DNA of 64,000 nt from Verrucomicrobiota bacterium (GCA_025360015.1 JANYCZ010000059.1:1-64000), one strand, 5' to 3'; shown: positions 41,727 through 49,453, counted from the first letter of the stretch. Notes: a model not told the origin generated them from the sequence alone. Made by a program: numbers and translations.

Positions 41727-42532
41727 TCGACAAGCGGCGGAAGAGAGTCCTTCACCAAAGGCTTGCCCGGAGAGACATGCCCCTTTAAATCCGTGACATG
41801 AACTTTTTTCGCCTCAGCATTCCCGCCGCTGTTTTAAGTCTTGGCGGTTGCAGCTTTTCCACCGCTCCGGAACCACCCGAGTTCAAGCTGTCAGCCGAGG
41901 CTTTGAACCAGCAATATGCCGCCAGGAGGGAGACCGAGGCCGGCCGTCTCTATGCTGGAGAGATTGCAACGGCACGAGATGATGAAGGGCGCAGAACTTA
42001 TCGTGCCACAGGTGGCGCGCTCTATGTGATCGACTCGGTGCCGCCCATTCAGGTGATGGCTCCCGAAATCACCATCACTCCCGACTTCTCTGAAACCCTT
42101 GGCAAAGCCACGGTGAAAAAGGACGACCGTCTTTACATCGCGCATGGAACCACGAAATTCCGCGTGGAGGGGACCACCCTCAAACCGGATGGCGCACACC
42201 TCATACGCCGGATCGCCGTTGAGAAAGTTCCGTTAAAAAATTCCGCAGCGGCGGAAGCCGGGGCGGCCGCAACCAGCACCACCGGGGCAGAACCGGCAGC
42301 GCCGCCTCCGCCCAAACCGGTCAATCGGAAAGCTGTTTCCGAGCCCAAGGCAAGGAAGAGCAGCCCGCCCCGTGCGGACAAGCCCAAGGAAGCGCCTGCG
42401 GTGGACCGCCCGCGCCTGCTCAATTTGATGCGAGAACCCACGGAACGCTGATTTTCAAGATGATGGGCGGAAGGGTGCCATGAGCCGATGAGGCTGACAT
42501 CGCGGCTTATTTGCGTACCGGCAAATAATCGG
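41691..42532 (+). repeat. Tandem-duplication signature: repeated 3' end of the PVC dehydrogenase gene, 802 bp apart
   Basis: 41691 gctgacatcgtggcttatttgcgtaccgggaaataatcg vs 42493 gctgacatcgcggcttatttgcgtaccggcaaataatcg. Confidence 0.85.
41798..42451 (+). CDS. Putative lipoprotein, paralog A
   Basis: Lipobox SLGGC; STAPEPPEFKLSAEALNQQYAARRETEAGRLYAGEI...ITPDFSETLGKATVKKDDRLYI; ends LLNLMREPTER. Confidence 0.7.
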   Translation: MNFFRLSIPAAVLSLGGCSFSTAPEPPEFKLSAEALNQQYAARRETEAGRLYAGEIATARDDEGRRTYRATGGALYVIDSVPPIQVMAPEITITPDFSETLGKATVKKDDRLYIAHGTTKFRVEGTTLKPDGAHLIRRIAVEKVPLKNSAAAEAGAAATSTTGAEPAAPPPPKPVNRKAVSEPKARKSSPPRADKPKEAPAVDRPRLLNLMREPTER

Positions 42533-42604
42533 CAAACATCCGATCCGTCGGTCCTGTCACATTCGCTCAATGCAGTGCCGATGACAAAGCTCCAACCTCC
42601 CTCC

Positions 42605-43342
42605 ATGATCTTCCTCCGCTTCGGCGTTCTTGCAGCCGCCATCACTCTCTGCAGTTGCAGCCTTTCCACCGCGCCCGAGCCGCCTGAGTTCAAATTGTCC
42701 GCCGCAGCTCTCGGCAAGCAGTATCGTGCGACGCGCAAGACCGGCTCGGTGAGCCTGTACGCCGGCAAAATTAAGACCTCGCGGGACGAGTGGGGGCGAG
42801 AGACTCACCTTGCCAGCGGTGGCGCGCTGCTGGTGAAGGAGACCTCGCCGCCCATTCTGGCGCTGGCTCCCAGCATCTCGATCACTCCGGAGTTTTCCGA
42901 AGTGCGCGGGCAATCCACGGTGAAGAAGAATGATCTGCTCTACCTCGGGCAGGACGAGTCCACGGCCATCCGAATCGACGGTACTGCCATCACGCCGGAA
43001 GGATCGTATCTCATTCGCGCCATCGCCGCAGCCGAAGTCGATCCACCCACGGGGATTGAACGCGCAGACGCGGTGGCCACCAGTCTCGCCTACGTCCCCA
43101 CCTTTGGCGCGAAGGAAGCCCCGGCTGCAACACCTCCGAGTGAGCCGGTGGAGGTGAAGCCAAAGACGGTTTCAAAGCCCAAGCGCAAGGCCCGGCCGAG
43201 CCCGGCCAGAAAGCCAGCTTCTGAGGTGGTCAAAGCCAGTGCTCCCCCGCCAGCGCCAGCGCCAGCGCCCAAGCCGAAGGCAGCACCTACGGTGGACCGC
43301 TCCAAGTTACTTAATTTGATGCGCGAGCCTACGGTCCGGTGA
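42605..43342 (+). CDS. Putative lipoprotein, paralog B
   Basis: STAPEPPEFKLSAAALGKQYRATRKTGSVSLYAGKI...ITPEFSEVRGQSTVKKNDLLYL; ends LLNLMREPTVR. Confidence 0.7.
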   Translation: MIFLRFGVLAAAITLCSCSLSTAPEPPEFKLSAAALGKQYRATRKTGSVSLYAGKIKTSRDEWGRETHLASGGALLVKETSPPILALAPSISITPEFSEVRGQSTVKKNDLLYLGQDESTAIRIDGTAITPEGSYLIRAIAAAEVDPPTGIERADAVATSLAYVPTFGAKEAPAATPPSEPVEVKPKTVSKPKRKARPSPARKPASEVVKASAPPPAPAPAPKPKAAPTVDRSKLLNLMREPTVR

Positions 43343-43405
43343 TGGGAAAAGGTTTCAGGATTGAGGGCTGCGGGCTGACGCAGACAAGGCATGGCTCAAT
43401 CCTCA

Positions 43406-43605
43406 GAAACCGCACTCGGAGAGTGCGGACCACTCCACTAGGGGGACTTGCACGCCTTGGGCAGCGCGCGGTCATGCGCGATGCTGAGCATGCAATCCTC
43501 TGGGTGTTTTCGACTGCCCTGAAACCGCACTCGGAGAGTGCGGACCACTCCACGAGTTGGCCTTACCACGCCTCTGCAGCTCGCGGTCATCCGCGCTGCT
43601 GATCC
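43406..43605. repeat. Two tandem copies of a hairpin-containing repeat
   Basis: Perfect 33-bp direct repeat GAAACCGCACTCGGAGAGTGCGGACCACTCCAC at 43406-43438 and 43521-43553, with internal hairpin CCGCACTC-GGA-GAGTGCGG; following CACGCC...CAGC.CGCGGTCAT.CGCG.TGCTGA also partly conserved. Confidence 0.9.
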
Positions 43606-43616
43606 CGCCGTTCCGC

Positions 43617-44261
43617 TCAATAGGGCCAGCGGAAGGGTTCGTTGGTGATCAGTTTGCTTTTGGGGTAGGCGGCGATGCGGACCTGGTTGTGGGAGTTGCC
43701 GCTGAGGAGCCAGACGTTGGTGTCGTCTTCGGCGTGCAGGAAGCCGATGTGGCCGCTGCCGGCCTGGTCCACGGTGAGAGGCTGCATGATGCAGATGGAG
43801 CCGTAGGCGGGAACGACCGGGCGGCCCCAGCCCCACCAGTCGGAGACGCGGGCGCTGTGCTGGGGCTTGTAGCCGGAGCGCAGGACGCACCAGTTCACAA
43901 AGGCAGCGCACCAGGCGGTTTCGTCATGCAGCAGATTGCCGGCGATGCCACAGCTCTGCAAATACTCGAGGATGCGCGGGTTGTCGCCGCTGGCCCATTC
44001 CTGCACACCGACCTCCATGATGGCGATCTGCATCCAGGGCGGCGGCGCGGCAAAATCCGTCGGCGCACTCGCGGCGGGTGCATCCACAGGACCGCCCGCT
44101 CCGGCGTCGTCCACATTCACGAGCTGGCCGGGAAACAGCACCTTCCAGTTGCCCCATTCGACCAGATCAGGATTGGAAGCCTGAAATTGATCGAGCGTCA
44201 TGCCAAAGGACGCTGCGATTTTGGAGGGATTGTCGCCGGGCTGAACGGAGTATTGGGCCAT
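43617..44261 (-). CDS. LysM + TIGR02594/CHAP-like amidase (peptidoglycan hydrolase) protein
   Basis: LysM-like YSVQPGDNPSKIAASFGMTLDQFQASNPDL; catalytic-type WCAAFVNWCVLRSGYKP...GHIGFLHAEDDTNVWLLSGNSHNQVRIAAYPKSKL. Confidence 0.82.
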   Translation of the reverse strand: MAQYSVQPGDNPSKIAASFGMTLDQFQASNPDLVEWGNWKVLFPGQLVNVDDAGAGGPVDAPAASAPTDFAAPPPWMQIAIMEVGVQEWASGDNPRILEYLQSCGIAGNLLHDETAWCAAFVNWCVLRSGYKPQHSARVSDWWGWGRPVVPAYGSICIMQPLTVDQAGSGHIGFLHAEDDTNVWLLSGNSHNQVRIAAYPKSKLITNEPFRWPY

Positions 44262-44336
44262 GAGCTGACCACTGCCGTAGCAAGCTGAAGACTTCAACAA
44301 TCAAAAGCGATGGCGCGACCACGCGCACTCAGTCGC

Positions 44337-44355
44337 AGCCGCGCAAGTCGCGGCT
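44337..44355. repeat. Perfect hairpin upstream of the HUH-protein gene
   Basis: AGCCGCG-CAAGT-CGCGGCT, 7-bp stem. Confidence 0.75.
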
Positions 44356-44413
44356 CCTCGCATACTCGGGCTTCGCAGCCAACCCGTTTCGCAGGAGGTT
44401 CTCATTTCCGAGG

Positions 44414-45769
44414 TTGCCGGGGACTAACCACTATTCAGGGCCGGGGCCTGGCTTGATGCCATGCCTCCGGCCCGGTGGTCACGATGCGTTCATGATGCCG
44501 CCGCTCCCTGCATTCCTGCCGGTGCGCTGTGGCCTGCAACCTTCACGCCGTGCGCCCCCATGCCCCTTTCATGTCCTTCTGCTGCAACAACCACAACCAC
44601 CGCGACACCCTCAGCCCGGCAGGCCGGGAAGGAAGCCGGAGGCGCTTTCCCCGGCCTGCCGGGCCGGGGCTGCGGGCTTGTCTAAGCAGCATAATAGAAC
44701 ACTCACCCCACATGCCCCGGCAACGTTGCGCTGGTTCCCCGGTGCGTCGTTGATTGATATTGAGCTGCCTGCGCACCACTCGGACATACGGAAGCGCAAG
44801 CAGCAGCCCCGGGGCCGCATCAAGGAATGGAGCGCCGCCAGCCGCTCCCGTTTGAAGCACACCCTCGGCAGGCTCCAGCGCAAGGAACTGGGCCGCGCCA
44901 TGCTCGTCACCCTCACCTATCCGTTGGAGTGCCCGGCACCCGATGACCACGAAGTTTACAAGGCCCATCTGCACCGGTTCAACATGGCCTTGCGCCGCCG
45001 CTGGCCGCTCTGCTCGGGCATCTGGAAGCTGGAGTTCCAGACACGCGGCGCCGCGCATTACCACTTCATGCTCTTCGGCCTGCATGACGAACCGCTCGAA
45101 GCTCTGCACACCTGGACACGCAAGACCTGGTATCGCATCGCCCACAATGGCGACAAGCATCTGGGCGCATCATGCGAAAAGGTTGAACCGGTTAAAAGCA
45201 CCGGCGGTTCCATGGGCTATTTTGCCAAGTATATCGGCAAGGGAGATCAGACCATGCCGGGGAACTTCAGCGGCAGATACTGGGGCAAGGTCAATGCTGC
45301 ACACCTTCCCACCGCTGCTTCAAAGAGCATCGAGGTGCCGCACAAAATCGCCGCCACCATCCGCCGCATCGCTCGCAAAAAGATGCAGAGCGATGTCAAC
45401 ACCGCCTGCTGGAAGCGCTGGCTGGAGCACCGGCGCAAGGACGGGTTCCGGTTCAGCCGCTTGCAATGGGAGCGCGCCATGGGCCAGCACCACGGCGGCG
45501 CTCAGCGCATCGCCCTTTGGGAGCACGTACCCGCCGTGCGGTTCTTCGATGAGGGCGAGTGGTGGCACCTTTCCGCCCACCACCTGCGCATGCGCTACGA
45601 CCTCGACCACTTCCAGCAAATCATGAAGGACCACCCGCTGCCCAAACGCTGGCGGCTCCGCGACAATGACCGCGTCCGCCTGCTCTGCGACGCCTCCTCG
45701 TTCATCGCCGCTCTCGCTCGGCTGGACAAGCCGGAGGGGTGTTTTCTGACGTTCTCTCAAGCGGGTTGA
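44414..45769 (+). CDS. HUH-type rolling-circle replication initiator-like protein (REP_ORF2/G2P-like); true start probably internal
   Basis: Motif I AMLVTLTYP (44897-44923), motif II HYHFMLF (HUH, 45056-45076), motif III YFAKYIGK with candidate catalytic Tyr/Lys (45218-45241). The first ~100 residues are low-complexity and coincide with a long palindrome, so initiation is likely downstream. Confidence 0.75.
   Translation: MPGTNHYSGPGPGLMPCLRPGGHDAFMMPPLPAFLPVRCGLQPSRRAPPCPFHVLLLQQPQPPRHPQPGRPGRKPEALSPACRAGAAGLSKQHNRTLTPHAPATLRWFPGASLIDIELPAHHSDIRKRKQQPRGRIKEWSAASRSRLKHTLGRLQRKELGRAMLVTLTYPLECPAPDDHEVYKAHLHRFNMALRRRWPLCSGIWKLEFQTRGAAHYHFMLFGLHDEPLEALHTWTRKTWYRIAHNGDKHLGASCEKVEPVKSTGGSMGYFAKYIGKGDQTMPGNFSGRYWGKVNAAHLPTAASKSIEVPHKIAATIRRIARKKMQSDVNTACWKRWLEHRRKDGFRFSRLQWERAMGQHHGGAQRIALWEHVPAVRFFDEGEWWHLSAHHLRMRYDLDHFQQIMKDHPLPKRWRLRDNDRVRLLCDASSFIAALARLDKPEGCFLTFSQAG
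44615..44663. repeat. Perfect 14-bp GC-rich inverted repeat upstream of the HUH domain
   Basis: CCCGGCAGGCCGGG (44615-44628) and CCCGGCCTGCCGGG (44650-44663) are exact reverse complements. Confidence 0.9.
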
Positions 45770-45776
45770 CCTGGCT

Positions 45777-45793
45777 CCACCGCTTCGCGGTGG
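45777..45793 (+). terminator. Hairpin just downstream of the HUH gene, possible terminator
   Basis: CCACCGC-TTC-GCGGTGG 8 bp after the stop; no strong U-tract. Confidence 0.45.
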
Positions 45794-45891
45794 ATGGCTC
45801 GAAGACCCACCATGCCCGCGTCCGGCGGCCCATGATCAAACTCTTACCTCAAACAAGCTGGCACGTCCCGCTATTGGTTAGCGCGAGAGGG

Positions 45892-46260
45892 TCATTTTAA
45901 TTGGTTCATTTCCCTCAAAACAGTGTCCGTTAAGTCCGAAACATTGTCAAAATCGCTTATGAGCAGGTCAAAGCTGTAATCCGAATCAATCATATGGAGA
46001 CTTACGGGATAGCCTTTCTGGATGCGAAACGCTAAGTCAATGCCTGCATTTCCCGCGCCCGAAAGCGCTATGCTTTCTAAATCGTCCTTGAGTTCAACAA
46101 TTGTGCTGTCGCCGCCGTGGTCGTAGCGCCCCTTGAGGGAAGCGCCATCATCAGGCGATTCTTCGATGTTACTAATCTCACTAATTGTAGAAAAGAGTTC
46201 CCTTACTTTTTCACGGTCGAACACTTTTCCCTCGTCGATATATAGCATGAAGAAGTTCAT
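45892..46260 (-). CDS. Candidate immunity protein for the adjacent Rhs-type toxin
   Basis: 122-aa acidic protein; start ATG overlaps the toxin stop (ATGA, 46257-46260), the standard toxin-immunity order. Confidence 0.6.
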   Translation of the reverse strand: MNFFMLYIDEGKVFDREKVRELFSTISEISNIEESPDDGASLKGRYDHGGDSTIVELKDDLESIALSGAGNAGIDLAFRIQKGYPVSLHMIDSDYSFDLLISDFDNVSDLTDTVLREMNQLK

Positions 46261-47729
46261 CGAATAATAACCCGCCCGTCGAGGTTGTGCTTTTTGAGCA
46301 TATTGAGGAAGAAACTTTCGGCTGCTGGATTGTTGATGATCACTTCAACATCTCGTAGAGGATTGCCGGGGTCTGCAATAATACGCCTCATTCTGGCGAA
46401 CTCATCATCGACCTGCCCAACGATTTTAGTTCGTAAAAAATCAGGGATTTTGGAACCCGGAATGAAAGGGCTGCTTCCGGGTTTCATGATGAACTTTGCT
46501 TCTTGGATCGTCCTTCCGATTATGCCATCGACATCTAGTGTGGTGCCTCCCCCACTGACAGTGTAGTTGTATCGGCCAGTATTTGCGATTTCCCACTGTC
46601 CTGTGACTGTTGTGGTTGGAGTGTTGAATCGCCGCAATGATGCCTTAAAAATCTCCGGTGTTACACTTCCCGCCGTTACAACAGCATTTGGAACCACTCG
46701 AAACGGCTTATACAAAGGCCATCCACCGTACAAGACCGCCGGAGATCGGTTGAACTCCAGCCGCCATGTAATACGATCCAGAAGAGCAGCTGCACTGCTT
46801 GTCATGGCTCCCATAAAGCGGGGGACCTTAATTGGTGCCAACATCACAAGAACATCACCTCCAAGTTTACCTGACCCAGTGATCAAACTGTTATGATCCA
46901 CCTCAGGGTAAATCCCTTCACGAGCCCAGGTCTCGGTGCTTTCGGCATCGAAGTAAGGCTCCATAGATTCATCGCGGTCCCACCCTCTCAGAACTCTGGA
47001 AAAAGTGACGAGAAAATTCGCTATATCCTTAGGAGCTCTGGCAATAGCGCCGCCACCTCCGGCAGCAAGGTTTCCAGCTTTGTGTCCTTCAGTGCCGCTG
47101 TTATAGTCGTCTCCACCCAGCCAACTGTAGTTCGAGGAAACCCCAGGGATGCGCCCCATCCCGTTACGGCCATGGCAAACCATGGTGGGGACTCCCAGAC
47201 CGCCCATGAAGTTCATCATTTGCAGTGGTGGCAGTCCTTCTTGAATGCGCTGCCGGTTGATCGCAGCCAGCTCTTCGCCAGTGACCATCCCCAGATAATC
47301 CCAATTGTTGACCGGATCCCCATTGCAGTAGGCATAGAGGTTCATGCCAACCTGGATCCACACAATGAAGAGGTGGTTTTGGGCATCCCACTGGTACGCC
47401 ATGACCACCACAGTGGCAGGTGGCCTGGTGGGGCCTTCACTCAGGGCTCTGATGCCACGCTTCATGGCGTGGAGACCCTCGGCATCGTAGGTCAATGCCG
47501 CCCACTTTGGCGAGGTGGCCGGGCAGTCTGCATTCTCCCCGAGAGGGAACTGATTCGCCAAGTAGCAGCCGTGCGTTCGTGGGTGATGGCCGCGGTCACC
47601 GATGACCGCCTTCTGGTTACGATGGGCTGCCGCATCGTAGGCGTAGTTGCAGCGCACACCACCCCAGGCGCGGTTTCCCGCGCCAAGGAGCATCAGCAGC
47701 ATCAAGCAAGACTGGAGGATCGACCGCAT
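46257..47729 (-). CDS. Orphan Rhs-type protein: signal peptide + degenerate Rhs core remnant + C-terminal restriction-endonuclease-fold toxin (Tox-REase-like)
   Basis: Signal-like MRSILQSCLMLLMLLGAGNRAWG; Rhs signature MNLYAYCNGDPVNNWDYLGM (47286-47345); C-terminal TTLDVDGIIGRTIQEAKFIMKPGSSPFI (D...QEAK). Confidence 0.7.
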   Translation of the reverse strand: MRSILQSCLMLLMLLGAGNRAWGGVRCNYAYDAAAHRNQKAVIGDRGHHPRTHGCYLANQFPLGENADCPATSPKWAALTYDAEGLHAMKRGIRALSEGPTRPPATVVVMAYQWDAQNHLFIVWIQVGMNLYAYCNGDPVNNWDYLGMVTGEELAAINRQRIQEGLPPLQMMNFMGGLGVPTMVCHGRNGMGRIPGVSSNYSWLGGDDYNSGTEGHKAGNLAAGGGGAIARAPKDIANFLVTFSRVLRGWDRDESMEPYFDAESTETWAREGIYPEVDHNSLITGSGKLGGDVLVMLAPIKVPRFMGAMTSSAAALLDRITWRLEFNRSPAVLYGGWPLYKPFRVVPNAVVTAGSVTPEIFKASLRRFNTPTTTVTGQWEIANTGRYNYTVSGGGTTLDVDGIIGRTIQEAKFIMKPGSSPFIPGSKIPDFLRTKIVGQVDDEFARMRRIIADPGNPLRDVEVIINNPAAESFFLNMLKKHNLDGRVIIR

Positions 47730-47776
47730 TTGAAGTGCCCTTTGTAGCAGGCAGCAGCGGCTAAAGGAAGGAGGAT

Positions 47777-48000
47777 TCACCCCATTTCGCAGCTCAGGAC
47801 TTCAATGCGCCCGCAATGTCCGTCCCTGGTGGCCACGGTCAGCCCCCACTGCATCGCGCAGGCGGCGATCCACATGCCATGTCGTTGTGAGGAATGGGCT
47901 GGCCTGCGGCGGCGAGCTGCGTGCTGATCCTGCGGTAATACCCGGTGGTTGCGTCATCCACGGTGATCAGGGTGATGCCGGCGATGAACGCCTCGGAACA
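47777..48000 (-). pseudogene. VapC (PIN-domain) toxin remnant, truncated and frameshifted
   Basis: SEAFIAGITLITVDDATTGYYRRISTQLAAAGQPIPHNDM, then after a 5-nt shift at about 47873-47877, WIAACAMQWGLTVATRDGHCGRIEVLSCEMG-stop: a typical VapC C-terminus split over two frames. Confidence 0.8.
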
Positions 48001-48124
48001 TCGGAGGTGGCGGAGCGCGGGCTGACTGCGGAGCCCATGCGCGGCGGAACTGCTTGCAGACGCTGCTGGTGAACGTTGGGTGTGGCGGAGTGCCCGGTTT
48101 GCTTCCCGGCTGGTGGTCAGCCAA

Positions 48125-48187
48125 CCCAGGGGAGCCTCGCTAAGGCTTAGCACCCCTGGGCTGCATTACGCAGCCCTTTCAGGGCTG
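48125..48187. repeat. Nested palindromic repeats
   Basis: CCCAGGGG (48125-48132)/CCCCTGGG (48153-48160) enclosing GCTAAG-G-CTTAGC (48139-48151); then CAGCCCT-TTC-AGGGCTG (48171-48187). Confidence 0.88.
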
Positions 48188-48297
48188 GTGTGTGGCGGGA
48201 CGGAGCGGCGAAGAGAACACGGCCCGTGCTAGGAAATGAGAGGTTCCGTTCTCATGGAGGCAGCGAAATGCTGCATTCACCGAAGGCCCTTTAACCC

Positions 48298-48565
48298 GAC
48301 CCGTTTTCAGTTGCTCATGGCACCAGCTGAACATGCCCAATGATACCACGATTCATTGAAAACGGGTCTGCATCTCAGCCCAGCCAGGGAAAGCTTTCTG
48401 CGTGAGATCGTATTCGAGCCGGGCAGAACTCGCGCTGGCATCACTACGCGATGCGAGTGCAATGCATACGAGGGGTGTCGCTGCGCTTAACCCCTCGCTA
48501 CATGCTGGAATGGCTCCGCCATTCATCCGGCCCTATGCAGACCTGTTTTCAATTGATTGTGGTAT
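48298..48565. repeat. Three related copies of a GACCCGTTTTCA element in alternating orientation
   Basis: GACCCGTTTTCA at 48298-48309 (+); its exact reverse complement at 48357-48368; reading 48368-48343 on the minus strand, GACCCGTTTTCAATGAATCGTGGTAT matches GACCTGTTTTCAATTGATTGTGGTAT at 48540-48565. Between them are CGAGGGGT...ACCCCTCG (48469-48497) and GAATGGC-TCC-GCCATTC (48508-48524). Confidence 0.85.
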
Positions 48566-48605
48566 GAGAAGTGGACGGAAACGGCTTTGCGATGAGTGAA
48601 GGTTA

Positions 48606-48686
48606 CTTCTAAAAAGAAGGCGAGGAGACGCTCGGCGGCGGTTGGGGACCAACCGCTCTACCGGTCCAGGGCGAGCTAAAGCTCGC
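48606..48686. repeat. Three consecutive short hairpins downstream of the ABC ATPase gene
   Basis: CTTCT-AAAA-AGAAG (48606-48619), GCGGTTGG-GGA-CCAACCGC (48638-48656), GCGAGC-TAAA-GCTCGC (48671-48686). Confidence 0.8.
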
Positions 48687-48698
48687 TAGTACTTTGGC

Positions 48699-49451
48699 TC
48701 AAGCGGCGAGGCTGTAGTGGGGGCCGATGACTTTGCCGCGGAGGCGGTCGGCTTTGGCTCCGGCTTGATCGTGCTCGATGACGCCGTCCCGGAGGCGGAT
48801 GATGCGGGTGCAGCGCTGCACCATGCGCTCGTCATGGGTGACGAAGACGAGGGTCTTGCCCTGCTGATTGAGATCGTCGAAGAGATCGAGGATTTCCTTG
48901 CCGGACTTGGAGTCGAGATTGCCGGTGGCTTCGTCGGCGAGGATCACGAGGGGACTGTTGGAGAGGGCGCGGGCGATGGCGACGCGCTGCTGCTGGCCGC
49001 CGGAGAGTTCGTTGGGCTTGTGATTCAAGCGGTGCTCCAGGCCTACCTGAGTGGCGAGACGGGTGCCGGTTTCAATCATGTCGGAATCCTTCGCTCCGCC
49101 ATAGTACATGGGCACGGCGATGTTTTCGATGACGCTGAGCTGCTGGATGAGATTGTAGCTCTGGAAGATGAAGCCGAGGTTTTTGTTTCGCGCGGCGGAA
49201 AGGTCATCGTCCTCAAGATGAGCCACGTTGAGACCGCCGAGGTAGTAGTCGCCGGAGGTGGGCTGATCGAGGCAGCCGAGTACATTGAGCAGGGTGGACT
49301 TGCCGCAGCCGGAGGGGCCCATGATGCAGACATATTCGCCGGGATAGATGGAGAGAGAGACGCCCTGCAGCACGTGCTGGGTGGTCTCCCCCATCTGGTA
49401 GCTCTTGCAGATGTCCACCAGCTTGATGATGGGATCAGTGTCCGGCATCAC
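48699..49451 (-). CDS. ABC transporter ATP-binding protein (MacB/LolD-type)
   Basis: [71 protein letters not shown]. Confidence 0.93.
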   Translation of the reverse strand: MMPDTDPIIKLVDICKSYQMGETTQHVLQGVSLSIYPGEYVCIMGPSGCGKSTLLNVLGCLDQPTSGDYYLGGLNVAHLEDDDLSAARNKNLGFIFQSYNLIQQLSVIENIAVPMYYGGAKDSDMIETGTRLATQVGLEHRLNHKPNELSGGQQQRVAIARALSNSPLVILADEATGNLDSKSGKEILDLFDDLNQQGKTLVFVTHDERMVQRCTRIIRLRDGVIEHDQAGAKADRLRGKVIGPHYSLAA

Positions 49452-49453
49452 GG

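Noticed and set aside
43406-43553. Possible CRISPR array
   Set aside because: Only two repeat units, and the spacer-like interval is itself partly repeated after the second copy; no cas genes in the window.
43339-43911. Short ORFs across the 33-bp tandem repeats (87 and 157 aa)
   Set aside because: Coding potential comes from the repeat itself (the PHSESADHST stretch appears from the hairpin); no conserved domain.
48402-48599. 65-aa ORF inside the palindromic cluster
   Set aside because: Runs through CGAGGGGT...ACCCCTCG and GAATGGC...GCCATTC stems and the 48540 repeat; better explained as repeat DNA than a gene.
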